Shown here: positions 44,606-56,593 of the stretch, one piece after another
How the letters are laid out: the number at the start of each line of letters is the position of its first letter
Position numbering within the stretch: the first letter of the stretch is position 1
Assembly: GCA_037447655.1 (NCBI GenBank)
Contig: JBBHKE010001487.1
Coordinates: 53,371-117,370, forward strand
DNA length: 64,000 nt
Origin: Zygnema cylindricum
Taxonomy: Eukaryota > Streptophyta > Zygnematophyceae > Zygnematales > Zygnemataceae
Reading direction: 5' to 3'
Position numbers and translations under genes: made by a program
Notes under the pieces: model-generated
What the model saw: only the letters and a program-made list of their open reading frames with translations
What the model was told of the DNA's origin: nothing
The model's database searches: none

Positions 44606-45390
44606 TTCTGTACTCTCAGATTATTATTCTCCTCTCTCTTGTTGTTGAGTTTTGAAAATCAATTAAATGTTATATTTCATTTTCAATTTTTTGTTTAAAT
44701 AATAATAAAAAAAAATATTATCTTTCATTTTCAGTTTTTGTTTTTGGTTTTGTCTGTTTGAATTTCTTCCAATTTACCTTTTAGGTTCACTTTTGCTACT
44801 CTGTTGGGTGTTGACAACAAAAATTTAAAAAAAATATATAAATTATATATATACATTATTTATAATATAAAATCTATCTTTTCATTTTCCAAATTTTTTG
44901 TCACCTATTTTTGATCCGTTTTTTTGATTTTGATCCTGGATTATCTTTCTACAAGTTTTAATTTTATTTCCTCTCGAATTGTATTTTTTTTTTCAATTTT
45001 ACTTTTGAAAAAAATATATTAATTAAAAAAATATCTAAAATTTGTACATTTAAAAGACTTTTGCTTGTTTTACTTTCCAATTTATTTCTTTAGTGTTTTC
45101 CTCCTACTTTATTTCTATCCTATTTTTTTGCTGTAGATTTACATCTATATTCTCTGACAAATTTAGGGTTTTTCTACATAAATTAAGGGTTTTCTGCCAA
45201 ATTATGGTTTCTTGCAGATTTAGGATTCCTTGCAGAATAAGTGTTTTTTGCAATATTAAGGTTGCTGCAGGCCTAAGGTTTGCTGAAAACCTATGGTTTG
45301 GGCAGCCCCTTTTTCGGAATCCTAACTCACTTCAAAGGGTATTTTGCTTTCTTTTCTTTTTTCCTGTATTTTCCTTTACCTCTTCCGTAG
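44606..45390 (+). other. T-rich non-coding stretch with terminal polypyrimidine tract
   Basis: Very T-rich sequence, ending in a pyrimidine tract and CCGTAG (45345-45390) that looks like a plant-type 3' splice site. Confidence 0.4.
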
Positions 45391-45571
45391 GGTTTGGACA
45401 TCTAAGACGCAGGCCCGCACGATCCGGAGGACAATTGGAGGAGACCCCTTTGGAGGAAATTCCGGGAGCGGATTGTGAAGCGGATTCACACTTTGAAGCT
45501 CTACTAATCCTCAGCTGTAACGATCGGATGCGGTTCACCTTTGATAACCACGAGATTATTAAAGGTGTTGT
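45391..45571 (+). CDS. Candidate internal exon, unknown gene
   Basis: 181 bp with much higher GC than its surroundings, bounded by a strong acceptor (long T/C tract then TAG) and a consensus donor GTAAGT at 45572-45577. It is open in the frame encoding HLRRRPARSGGQLEETPLEE, SHFEALLILSCNDRMRF and NHEIIKGVV. The adjoining upstream open frame is T-rich and is probably intron. No domain was recognised; it could be a host gene exon or a spliced leader of a retroelement. Moderately suggestive only. Confidence 0.35.
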
Positions 45572-46294
45572 GTAAGTATTACGATGCCTTGTGGGTGCAC
45601 GAGAGTGTTAAGGTAGTTGGTTGACCGTTTAGAGGGCTCGTATGTGGATTGGGTTTCATCAAACCCAATTGTATTGAGCACTTGCATTTCCAAGCTTTTT
45701 TTGCGCGTAGTCTAGTTGTGAGTGGCCTTGCACTTTTTGTGATTGTCCGGAGTGGATTTTATTACTTAGATCTAGCCGTTGGATACCTTAGATAGTTGTT
45801 TCCGTTTGTGTCGTTGTGGATCTACACTTGTTACGGTGTTTCTCTTTTTATAGTTATCGTAAGAACTCTATTCTTGATGTAGTTGGCACAGTTCATAGCT
45901 TCGGCCCAGAAGCGTTTTCATTTCTTCTTATTTTTTAGGCATGTATATAGCAAGGGTTTTCACCATTGGACGGTGGATTTTGTTAGGCGTACTGCGGACG
46001 ATGTTGGCTTCGTATTGGCCAACATCTTAAGTAGTTTTCTTTCATATAAAGTAGGCTAGACTTAGGCTAGTTTGCTTAAGCATAGTGTAGCTCCTACTTA
46101 GGCTAATTTTGGACTTATAATATTTTAGCTTTTGGACAAGAATTTTCTCTTGGCGGCGGAGCTTCTTTCCTGCTCTCTCTCACCGATTGCCCACATGTGT
46201 TTCTTCTCTTTGCTAGCTAGCTTTACAGGGTAGAAAAAGTACGGATATTACCTCTTGCTTGTCTACCTATGCTTTTAATCAACGCGGCCCTGAG
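45572..46294. other. Unassigned
   Basis: No gene recognised on either strand. Confidence 0.35.
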
Positions 46295-46630
46295 CTAAGT
46301 CCGGAAGGTTTCCCTTAAAAGCTTGTGTTGTCTTTTGGGAGTGGTGGATTGAAATTCGCGTGGAGAGGCATTCGGATCTTGCTGCCCCTTCCTCGGGCTA
46401 CCGGACGGCTTGGGTGGTTTGTTGAAGTGTTGGTTTTCTTGCTTATATCTTGGTTGAGATGAAAGATTGTCTTTTGGCCAAAACTGAAATTTCCTTTGGT
46501 TTTTGGTAGAGATTGTTTTTTTTTTCTTTGTTGCTAGTGGAGATAACTCTTGTAGAGAATACGATAGGGACCCGAGAGCATAGTGGCTACCTGTTGGCTT
46601 AGTATTCTTGTCCAAAAGTAGAGTATAAGA
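46295..46630 (-). CDS. Possible fragment of an unknown element protein
   Basis: Open minus-strand frame of about 110 codons, rich in Lys/Pro/Gln/Ser (KPPKPSGSPRKGQQDPNAS), lying just inside the right arm of the inverted repeat. It could be a gag or LINE ORF1 N-terminus. No motif is decisive. Confidence 0.25.
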   Translation of the reverse strand, partial: SYTLLLDKNTKPTGSHYALGSLSYSLQELSPLATKKKKTISTKNQRKFQFWPKDNLSSQPRYKQENQHFNKPPKPSGSPRKGQQDPNASPREFQSTTPKRQHKLLRETFRT

Positions 46631-46631
46631 A

Positions 46632-46876
46632 TTAGTAGGCTCCACAGTTTAGATGTATTCCTTACAGGAGTTAGGTTTAGGAATTTGAATAAATAAAAAC
46701 AAAAACCGAAAAATACGGAAAGCAACAAATAGCAAACTCTAAAGAATCCAAGATAACCAAATTCATACAATTCTGATAGCAAACCACCAGAAAGAGAATA
46801 ACAATAAAAACAAGTAGGTAAAACTAGCAACAAAAGAATATACGAAAGCAATGATGGAAATCAGCAGAGAATCCCA
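46632..46876 (-). repeat. Inverted repeat, right arm
   Basis: Partner of 44335-44605. Its outer edge abuts the satellite array directly. Confidence 0.75.
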
Positions 46877-48392
46877 TTTGAGTTATAAACATGATTAAGA
46901 GTTTATTTTAAATATTTTTGTGAGCGCTAATAATATAAAGTGTTTGTTACCAATATTGTTGTTAGCGCAAACAAAAAGTTGTGTTACAAACATCGTTAGG
47001 AGATTATTTCACCTCTTTTTGTGAGCGCGAACAATAAATGTTTTTTGTTATAATTATCTTTGTTAGCCCAAACTGAAATTTGCGGTAGAAACATGGTAAA
47101 GGGTTTTTTTTAACTCTCTTTTTGTGTTTGTTAGCAATAAACTTTGTTCGTTAATATTTTTGTTGTTAACGCAAACACAAATTTGTGTTGCAAACATAGT
47201 TTAGGGTTTTTTTTTACTATTTTTGTGAGCGTCATAACAGACGTTGTTTGTTACAAGAAATAATTGTCAGCGCAAACACAAATGTGAGTTATAAACATGG
47301 TTGAGAGTTTATTTGAACTATTTTTATGAGCCTTAACAATATAAAGTATTTGTTTCCAATATTGTTGTTAACTCGAACACAAATATGTATTGTAAACATA
47401 GTTTAGGGTTTTTTTTTATTGTTATTGTGAGCGTAACAATAAACATTGTTTGTTACAAGAAATTATTGCTAGCGTAAACCCAAATTTGAGTAACAAACAT
47501 GGTTGAGAGTTTATTTGAACTTTTTTTGTGAGCGCTAACAATATAAAGTGTTTGTTACCAATATTGATGTTAGTGCAACCAAAACGTTGTGTTACAAACA
47601 TAGTTCCGAGTATATTTTACCTCTTTTTGTGAGCCCTAACAATATACGTTGTTTGTTACAATTATCTTTGTTAGCGCAAACTCAAATTTGTGATAGAAAC
47701 ATGGTTTAGGGTTATTTAACTCTCTTTGTGTGCGTCAACAATAAGCTTTGTTCGTTAATATTATTGATGTTAACGCAAACACAAATTTGTGTTGCAAATA
47801 TAGTTTCGCGGTTATTTTTACTTTTTTTGTGAGCATAGCAACAAAAGTTGTTCTTTAAAAGAAATTATTGTTAGCGCAAACACAAATTTGAGTTATAAAC
47901 ATGGTTGAGAGTTTATTTGAACTATTTTTGTGAGCGCTAACAATATTAAGTGTTTGTTACCAATATTGTTGTTAGCGCAAACAAAAAAGTTGTATTACAA
48001 ACATGGTTCAGATTTTATTTAACCTCTTTTTGAGAGTGCGAACAATAAATGTTGTTTGTTTAAAATATCTTTGTTAGCGCAAACTCAAATTTGTGATAGA
48101 AACATGGTTTAGGATTTTTTTGAACTCTCTTTTTCTGCGTTAACAATTAACTTTGTTCGTTTGTATTTTTGTTGTTAACGTTAACACAAATTTGTGGTAT
48201 AAACATAGATTAGGGTTTTTTTTTATTGTTATTGTGAGCGTAGCAATAAAAGTTGTTCGTTACAAGAAATTATTGTTAGCGCAAACTCAAATTTGAGTTA
48301 TAAACATGGTTGAGAGTTTATTTGAACTGTTTTTGTGAGCGCTAACAATATAAAGTGTTTATTACCAATATTGTTGTAAGTGCAAACACAAA
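46877..48392 (+). repeat. Satellite array, tetrameric organisation (segment 1)
   Basis: Monomers of about 101 bp (core: ACAAATTTGTGTT.TAAACATGGTT.AG.GTTTATTT...TTTTTGTGAGCG.TAACAATAAA..TTGTT, abbreviated). Four variant types alternate, giving a higher-order unit of about 405 bp: the CAAATTTGAGTTATAAACAT type recurs at 47883 and 48288. Open frames inside are spurious. Confidence 0.9.
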
Positions 48393-49329
48393 GTGTTGGC
48401 TTGAAAGCTTTATCCTCAGTACATAGAGCTGTGAGGGGAGGATTATAACTTAGAATATTTCTGGCTCTAGAAGGTTGAACTTACCTTAAATAGAGTGACT
48501 ATGAAAAGTAACTCTAGAGTGTATGGTTCGGTCACATAGACACGCGTTAGCATTTGAGAATAGCGCAGGTATTGCGGAATGACTTTGGACACATGTCGAA
48601 CATCGGGCAAGTGATATCTGCAAATCACACGGACGGAAAGCGAACCAAACATGCGGGAAATCAATTGTACTGGACAAATTCCAGACGAAGATTTTAAGCA
48701 CACGGACGCTCCTGATTCAAGTGGGGACTACGGTTAAGGAGTTGTCTTGTAAGCACTCCAGATATTGGTACGAGACGACCACAATTGGTTGGACTTATTT
48801 GCGCATTACTGACTTAGCAACAACGTTATGTGTACAGCGCCAAATTAGAAATACTTGATGAAACAGAGTTTTGTTGTGTAGCGTATTTGAAAATAGTGTT
48901 TCACTATTTAGATTTAGGGTAGTTTGCAAATTGGTTTTTGTATTCTGTCGTACTACAGTACAGTACTATTATTCAAAGTACAAACACCTGATTGGTCAGT
49001 CAGTAGTAGATACTCACCCAGTGTATTTAGTTTAGGAATTAGAATTATTCGTGTATCCAGTTTTGGGATAATGGGATTTTAAAGGCATTTTTTGGGAAAC
49101 TTACAAGTCCAATATCTTATGGTTTAATATGTCACTTATGCTCTAATTTTGGGAATTAACATCGTGTATGCTAGTCTGTGTGTGTGCCAATTCTTGGGGT
49201 AATTGGATTTGTGAGTCAGGTTTTATAGTGTGTCAAAGGTTGCTGTTTGTGAGGATTTCCTGTTAAGTATGTCTACTTGTACAACTACTGCTGCAACTCC
49301 ACCTACACCAATCGTCATAGAACAATACA
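48393..49329 (+). mobile_element. Copia 5' fragment: LTR/leader and first gag codons
   Basis: Starts TGTTGGCTTGAAAG and ends after ATGTCTACTTGTACAACTAC (49270 onward), encoding MSTCTTTAATPPTPIVIEQ, a plausible gag start. It then returns abruptly to satellite. The last 300 bp or so are homologous to the complement of 51945-52250. ACAAA flanks both sides (48388-48392 and near 49328), possibly by chance. Confidence 0.55.
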
Positions 49330-51405
49330 AATTTGTGTAACAAACATGATTCAGAGTTGTTTACCTCTTTTGTGAGCGCAACAATAAACAATGCTTGTTA
49401 CAAATATCTTTGTTAGCAAACTCAAATTTGTGATAGAAACATGGTTTAGAGTTTTTTTTAACTCTCGTTGTGTGCGTTAATAATAAACTTTGTTAGTTAG
49501 TATTTTTGTTATTAACGTAAACACAATTCTGTGTTGCAAACATAGTTTAGGATTTTTTTTCAATGTCTTTTTTAGCGTAATAATAAACGTTGTTCGTTAC
49601 AATAAATTATTGTTAGCGCAAACACAAATTTGAGTTATAAACATGGTTAAGAGTTTATTTCAACTATTTTTATGAGCGCTAACGATGTAAAGTGTTTGTT
49701 TCCAATATTGTTCTTAGCGCAAACAGGAAGTTTTGTTACAGACACGGTTTGGAGTCTATTTTACATCTTTTTATAAGCGCGATTAATAAACGTTATTTTT
49801 TACAAATATCTTTGTTAGCGAATACTTAAATTTGTGGTAGAAACATGGTTTTGTGTTTTGTTACCAATATTTTTGTTAGCACAAACACAAAGTTTTGTTA
49901 CAAACATGGTTGGTAGTTTATTTTACATCGTTTTGTGAGTGCGAACAATAAAGGTTGTTTTTTACAAATATCTTTGTTAGCGCAAGCTCAAATTTGTGAT
50001 AGAATCATGGTTTAGGGTTTTTTATGACTCTTTTTGTGTGCGTTAACAATAAACTTTGTTTGTCAATATTTTTGTTGTTAACGCAAACAAAAATTTGTGT
50101 TACAAACATAGTTGAGGGTTTTTTTTTATTGCTTTTAGGAGCCTAATAATAAACGTAATTCGTTATAAGAGATTATTGTTAGCACAAAAACAAATTTGAG
50201 TTAAAAACATGTTTGTAAGTTTATTTGAACTATTTTTGTGAGCGCTAACAAAATAAAGTCTTTGTTACCATTATTGTTGTTAGCACAAACACAAAGTTGT
50301 GTTACAAACATGGTACGGAGTTTATTTCACCTCTTTTTGTGAGCGTTGACAATTAACAATGTTTGTTACAAATATTTTTGCTAGCGCAAACTCAAATTTG
50401 TGATAGAAACATGGCTTAGGGTTTTTTATAACTCTCTTTGTGTGAGTTAACAATAAACTTTGTTCGTTGATGTTTTTCTTGTTCACGCAAACACAAATTT
50501 GTGTTGCAAACATAGTGTAGGGCTTTATTTTACTATTTTTGTGATCGTAATAATAAAAGTTGTTCGTTACAAGAATATATTGTTAGAGCATACACAAATT
50601 TGAGGTATAAACATGGTTTAGAGTTTATCTGAACTATTTTTGTGAGCGTTAACGATATAAAGTGTTTGTTACCAATATTATTGTTAGCGCAAACACAAAG
50701 TTGTGTTTTAAACACGGTTCAGATTTTATTTTACATCTTTTTGTGAGCATAAACAATAAACGTTGTTTGTTACAAATATCTTTGGTAGCGCAAACTCATA
50801 TTTTTGATAAAAATATGGTTAAGGGTTTTTCTTAACTCTCTTTGTGTCCGTTAATAATAAAATTTGTTCGTTATTATTTTTTGATGTTAACGCAAACACA
50901 AATTTGTGTTGCAAACATAGTTGAGGGTTTTTTTTATTGTTTTTGTGAGCGTAATAATAAACGTTGTTCGTTACAAGAAATTATTGTTAGCGCAAACACA
51001 AATTTGAGTTATAAACATGGTTTGGAGTTTATTTTACATCTTTTTACAAGCGCGAACAATAAACTTTGTCTTTTACAAATATCTTTGTTAGCGCAATCTC
51101 AAATTTTTGATAGATACATGTTTAGGGTTATTTTAACTCTCTTTGTGTGCGATAACTATAAACTTTGTTCGTTGATGTTTTTGTTGTTCACGCAAACACA
51201 AATATGTGTTGGAAACATAGTCTATGGTTTTATTTTACTGGTTTTGTGAGCGTAATAATAAACGTGGTTCCTTACAAGAAATTATTGTTAGCGCAAACAC
51301 AAATTTGAGTTATAAACATGGTTGAGAGTTTATTTGAATTTTTTTTGTGAGCTTTAATGATATAAAGTGTTTGTTACCAACATTGTTGTTATGGCAAACA
51401 GAAAG
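49330..51405 (+). repeat. Satellite array, tetrameric organisation (segment 2)
   Basis: Same monomers and roughly 400-bp higher-order rhythm as 46877-48392, with more irregularity. Short frames such as that at 50842-51249 are artefacts. Confidence 0.9.
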
Positions 51406-51575
51406 GAGGAGGAAGTGAAAGGGACTTAGAAGTGGAAACACGGAAAACTAAAAATAATTTGCATAAAGTAAGTAATGGAGCAAGAGAAGGAGAGAAGGAA
51501 AGTGTTCACAAACTTGGAGTAAGTAAGGAAGGTTATAATATGGGAAAAGGAAATAAAAATGCAAATATTGAGAAA
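51406..51575 (+). other. Purine-rich insertion in the satellite
   Basis: About 170 bp of non-satellite DNA, open in one frame (KTKNNLHKVSNGAREGEKES), fused at both ends to satellite. Origin unknown; possibly a retroelement linker fragment. Confidence 0.4.
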
Positions 51576-51944
51576 GAAACATGGTTTAGGGTTTTTTTGA
51601 ACTCTCTTTTTCTGCGTTAACAATTAACTTTGTTCGTTTGTATTTTTGTTGTTAACGTTAACACAAATTTGTGGTATAAACATAGATTAGGGTTTTTTTT
51701 TATTGTTATTGTGAGCGTAGCAATAAAAGTTGTTCGTTACAAGAAATTATTGTTAGCGCAAACTCAAATTTGAGTTATAAACATGGTTGAGAGTTTATTT
51801 GAACTGTTTTTGTGAGCGCTAACAATTTAAAGTGTATGTTACCAATATTGATGTTAGCGCAAACAAAACGTTGTGTTACAAACATGGTTCCGAGTTTATT
51901 TTACATCTTTTTGTGAGAGCAAACAATAAACGTTGTTTGTTAAT
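51576..51944 (+). repeat. Satellite (segment 3), near copy of 48110-48350
   Basis: Bases 51590-51830 match 48119-48358 almost perfectly, far better than neighbouring monomers match each other, which indicates a recent copy or exchange. Confidence 0.85.
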
Positions 51945-52600
51945 GTTGTTCTAGGACCACTAGAGCAGGTGGAGCATTAGTAGTAGTAGTGGAAGTAGAC
52001 ATAATCTCACTCACAGAAGCTTATCAAGAATCCTATCAAACAGCTATTTTCTACAGCTCACCAAATCCGATACAATGAACCAAACTGCTTCAAACTATAC
52101 CATAGTATAAAATATCACAAAGAATGACAACTTTTAAAGTTTTAGCTCAATTGATCCAACATACACCAAGATATGCAACTCAGAATTTTCCAAAAAACAA
52201 TCTGCAGATTATACAATCTAGAAGTCTGGATACATAAAATGTTCTACGTCCTAAGTCTTATATTCTTCACTCAGTTGTCCTACTATAGAGTGCTGTGCCC
52301 CCGATACAAGTGTTTCTAAAAGATACGTCCAAAAGAACTAAATTGCCACTAAGGTCTAAATGCTACTGATCACGCTAAAACTAATCTATCACTATACCAT
52401 CAATATTACTAAGAATCCTATACAGGTGATTTGTTCAAATACTTCTCGCCTGGCTTTAGTGACAATTGATTCGTTACATCCATCCGGCTGTTCTAGAACA
52501 TATGTTAGCGAGTCATTTAATTATTCTCTTATGAATCTTGTGCGTTGACTCGATCCATATCAACCGTAGCAGCGCAGTCCAAATCATGATCACATTCAAA
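51945..52600 (-). mobile_element. Copia leader and gag start, minus strand
   Basis: Reading leftward, a leader related to 49000-49265 leads to an ATG at about 51999 encoding MSTSTTTTNAPPALVVLEQ, then satellite. The orientation is opposite to the copia pol that follows, so the two are joined head to head by a rearrangement somewhere around 52550-52610. Confidence 0.5.
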
Positions 52601-52611
52601 TATCTGCGGTT

Positions 52612-55533
52612 TCGTAAGAGGATGTCTATTTCATTGCTGAGAAAGGTAGCCATGCGATGTTTAGGCTGATCTTAAGTAATGAAACGAAGAAACTTTATTA
52701 TGCTTGTGTTCATGATATTATGATGTGGCATAAGAGGCTTGGGCATGTGAATCTAGATAAGTTAAGAGAGATGAAAAAGATGGGAGTGGTGGAAGGGATT
52801 CAGTTCAGTGAGAGTGATGATATACGTGATTGTAGTGGATGTGCTCAAGGTAAAGCGCACAGATTACCCTTTCCTAAAACAGCCACCTATAAGGGAGAAA
52901 AAATTCTAGATCTAGTACACACAGATATTTGGGGACCGGCTAGAGTGCCCTCACCGGGGGGGAAGAGATTTATGATGACTATAACTGATGATTGGTCTCA
53001 GTATTCCCGGGTGTATTTTTTGAAAAACAAGTCAGAAGCTCAAGATTGTTTTAGACAATATAAAGCATGGAGCGAAAAACTCCATGAAACTCCAATCAAG
53101 AGAGTAAGGAGTGACAATGGTGGAGAGTATACTTCTAACCAGTTTGAGGATTTTTTGAGGGAAGATGGGGTCCAACACCAAAAGACAGTTCCAGAAAATT
53201 CGGAACAGAATGGGGTAGCTGAATGGTTAAATAGAACACTAAGTGATAGTGCTAGAAGTATGTTGTCAGATAAAAAGATAGGAAAAAGGTTTTGGGCAGA
53301 AGCAATGAACAGTGCTAATTACCTCAAAAATAGAGTTCTTACTTCAGATATAAAAGATCAAACACCTTATGAGAGATGGACAGGCCGGAAACCAGACATA
53401 TCCCACTTAAAGGTTTTCGGCAGTCAAGTATTCAGTCTAGATACAGATCGGTCTAATTGGAAGCTAGATCCTAAAGGAAAACCGGGATACTTATTAGGAT
53501 ATGATGAAGATGTTAAAGGATATAGAGTTTATGATCTAAAAAAGGAAGATATAATCTTAGTAAAACATCTAGTAGTTATGGATGAAGGAAAGTCTGTGGA
53601 TCCCTTCAAATATACGAAGTCATTAAAAATCACATTTGAGTCAGAAAATTCTGATGACTTTGAGCTTCTTGACTATCTAGGTTTTAGAGACGATGACATT
53701 CTTGCAGGTACAAATCAGACCAAGAAGGACTCGGCTGTGGAAACTCCAGTGAGAACTCTACCCGAAGCGGAAAACGTGGTGGAAATTGATTCGGAATCAA
53801 GGGATAGGGGAGAAGCCGAGTTTGTTCGAAAGAATCCACGAGAACCATCTATTCCGGCCTCAAATTTTGAGGGGGGAAGGAGAAGTAGCAAAAGACTGCA
53901 AGAAAAATAGGTTAATAACAAGGTAACTAAACTATCTCATCAAGATGAACCTCAAACTTATGGAGAGGCGAAGACTTGTCTAGAAAAAAATCAGTGGAAG
54001 ACAGCCATCAATGAGGAGATGGCCTCAATTATGGCAGCCGATACTTGGGAGCTGGTGGATTGTCCACCTAACCAAAAACCAATCGTTTGTAAGTGGGTTT
54101 TCAAATTAAAACTGAACCCAGATAACACAATCGAGCGCTACAAGGCCCGACCAGTGGCAAAGGGATTTACACAAAAGGAGGGAATTGACTACGAGGAAAC
54201 CTTTGCCCCTGTGGTCACATTTCCCTCTGTCCGCATACTTCTCAGCCTGGCAGCAGCGGAAGACATGGAAGTGCACCAGATGGACATCAAAACAACCTTT
54301 TTGCACGGAGAATTGGAAGAGGAGATCTTCATGCGACAACCCGAAGGGTTTGTGGAGGAAGGAGAGGAGAGTAAAGTATGCCGACTGATTAAATCTCTCT
54401 ATGGTTTCAAACAGGCGCCTCGACAGTGGAATAAGAAGCTTGATGAGTTTCTTACTCGTCTGGGATATATCCGGATCAGCTCAGATCACTCAATCTATGT
54501 TTTCGAAGATGAGGAAGGTTTTATATTTATTGTAATTTATGTTGATAGTTTGCTTGTTTTAAGTAAATCAATGGAAAAAATTAATAAACTGAAAACCGAT
54601 CTTAAGGGGAGATTTGAAATGAAGGATATGGGGGAAGCAAAATATATTTTGGGGATTCAAGTAGAGAGAGACCGAAAAAGAAAAATTATAAGATTGACTC
54701 AAAAGGAAGCAATAGGGAACATGCTGGAAAAATTTCAAATGGATAAAGCTAATAGTTGTACAACTCCAATGGAGTTGAAGAAGGGAAGTGAGGGGAGTGA
54801 GGAAGAAGGAGCCATAGTCTTAGACGAGGAATTATCTCCTGAAGAACAGAAGTTCATGCAGACTATTCCTTACAGACAAGTAGTGGGAAGTCTAATCTAT
54901 TTTATGAATTGTACCCGGCCGGATTTAGCTACAGCTGTAGGAGTGCTGAGTAGAAGTCTAAATGCTCCCACTAAGAGGGATTGGGAGGCAGCTAAGAGAG
55001 TCCTTAGATACTTGATAGGAACTAGGGATCTATGGTTGCATTTGGGTGGGGAGAATACTGACATCACTACTTGGAGTGATTCCAGTTATGGTGATGCTTC
55101 GATGAGGAGATGCACTTCTAGATATGTATTATATGTGGGTGATGGGGCTTGCTATTGGAGTAGCAAACAACAAAAGGTTATTGCTCAGTCCACCATGGAG
55201 GCTGAGTATATGGCCTCTTGCTCTGCTGTAAAAGAATTGATGTGGGTCAAGTCTTTGCTTGATGAGCTTGGTCATCTTAAGAGTGGTGTTCAGAAAATAT
55301 TTTGTGATAATCAGGCAGCAATTGCTATTTTTGCCAATCCTAAACATCATTTTAAAGCCAAACATATGGACATTAGACTCAGCTTTGATAGAGAGAAAGT
55401 AGAAAATAAAATAATCACTTTAGAGTACCGACCAGATAGTGAGATGGTAGCAGATATGATGACCAAACCTGTGCATTCCCCTAAGCTAATTTTCTGCAGG
55501 GAGAAGTGTGGTCTGAAATTAAAGATTGACTAG
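52612..55533 (+). pseudogene. Ty1/copia pol: integrase, RT, RNase H
   Basis: One long frame interrupted by a single TAG at 53908-53910. Order: GAG-pre-integrase HHCC zinc finger (WHKRLGHVN...CSGC), integrase DDE core (HTDIWGP, RSDNGGEY, NGVAEWLNRT), linker, RT (KWVFKLKLNPDNTIERYKAR, MDIKTTFLHGEL, active-site box YVDS), RNase H (TTWSDSSYG, EAEYMASCSAVKEL, FCDNQAAI), stop, then the polypurine tract at 55534-55546. The usual YVDD is YVDS here, so the RT should be inactive. Gag, protease and the 5' LTR are missing. The integrase-RNase H order is the copia order. Function: reverse transcription and integration of the element. Confidence 0.92.
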
Positions 55534-55546
55534 AAAATAAGGGGAG
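55534..55546 (+). promoter_or_regulatory. Polypurine tract
   Basis: AAAATAAGGGGAG directly before the 3' LTR. The degenerate relative at 23981-23993 has AAAATAAGGGGA in the same place. Primes plus-strand synthesis. Confidence 0.7.
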
Positions 55547-56593
55547 TGTAGAAATTAATGGTTTTAAAGTATTTTCTAGGTCTGAATAGAAATAAAGAAG
55601 CCGCGGCAGTCTACCTCTAACTTCTCTTTCCAACTCTCAAACTTGTCGCAGTCACTGAGAAATTGGAGAGTAAGCTAGAGCCATGGCTACCTAGGCTATC
55701 CTGAGGTTTACGGGAAATTTATATTAGTTAGGGGATTATTTACTAAAAGGTATGTGCCGGCCACGGGATTTGATCATAATACCTGCCGGCCGACAGATAG
55801 TTGATAGCCGGTAGTCTTAGCCGTTAAGTATAGAAGTAGTATTACGTATTATACAGTACGATAATTAATTAAACATTAATTCGTAGGATAAATCATTCAA
55901 CTGTAATTGTTAACAGGATACATAGATCTGGTATGTAAAAGTACGAATTGCGGTACGGATAAGAAATCAATACCGCGCATTGATTTCGTAAGCGAAACTA
56001 ATACTGCGCGTGTATTTATGACGGCTACGATCAAATGCGAGTTTAATCGGACGGCCGCAATTAGCGACGAGATCGCGGAAGAAGAATTCGGTGGTTTGTG
56101 GGCATCGCCACATCGGATGACACGTGGCGATGTTACATTGGAGCGCGGCATCTCCGAGGATTAAAGGAGCGAATCCGGACATACCACGTGTGGACATTTA
56201 GGCCATGTCGTACAGTGTCCGTACATAAAGTACACTGGCAGCTGTACTTTTGCGTACGGAACTGTAATCTGATTGGTTCCGTACATCATTAGATAGAGTC
56301 TGTGAGAGAGATAGGACTTAGAAAAATTAGAAGATAGGACCCTCTCTCCCAAAGAGCTTCTGTACAAAAGGTCAACTTTGACCCTCCATAACTTACTGCT
56401 CAGGGGAGCAAATTCAGAGATTCTTTTTGCTATCGACTCAGGGGAGTCTTGCCTTCACAGGGGTGCAGGTGGTGAGAGTTTTTGTGTGCCAGGGTGGCAG
56501 TTATTTTTTCAGAAACACAAAGGGGTCAGGATTATCCTAGAGGCTTCTTGGAAGCTGTCCACTCTGAGGACTTATGGAGGTCTCAGAGTTACA
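55547..56593 (+). mobile_element. Copia 3' LTR (family D)
   Basis: 1047 bp, TGTAGAAATTAATGG to GAGTTACA. It matches 28183-29231 along its length. Contains AGCCATGGCT, a minus-sense tRNA-like segment (about 55760-55835) with T4 downstream on that strand, and AAGTACAC...GTACTTTT hairpin-forming text. Immediately right of it gypsy coding sequence resumes mid-codon, so the copia inserted into the gypsy. The expected left copy of the duplicated CGGGT is not in the window. Confidence 0.88.

Noticed and set aside
48467-48703. Two overlapping minus-strand frames of 70-78 codons
   Set aside because: They lie in a copia LTR/leader fragment and have no motif.
50842-51249. 135-codon frame and other frames in the satellite
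   Set aside because: Similar text recurs every monomer in many frames; expected from repeat composition.
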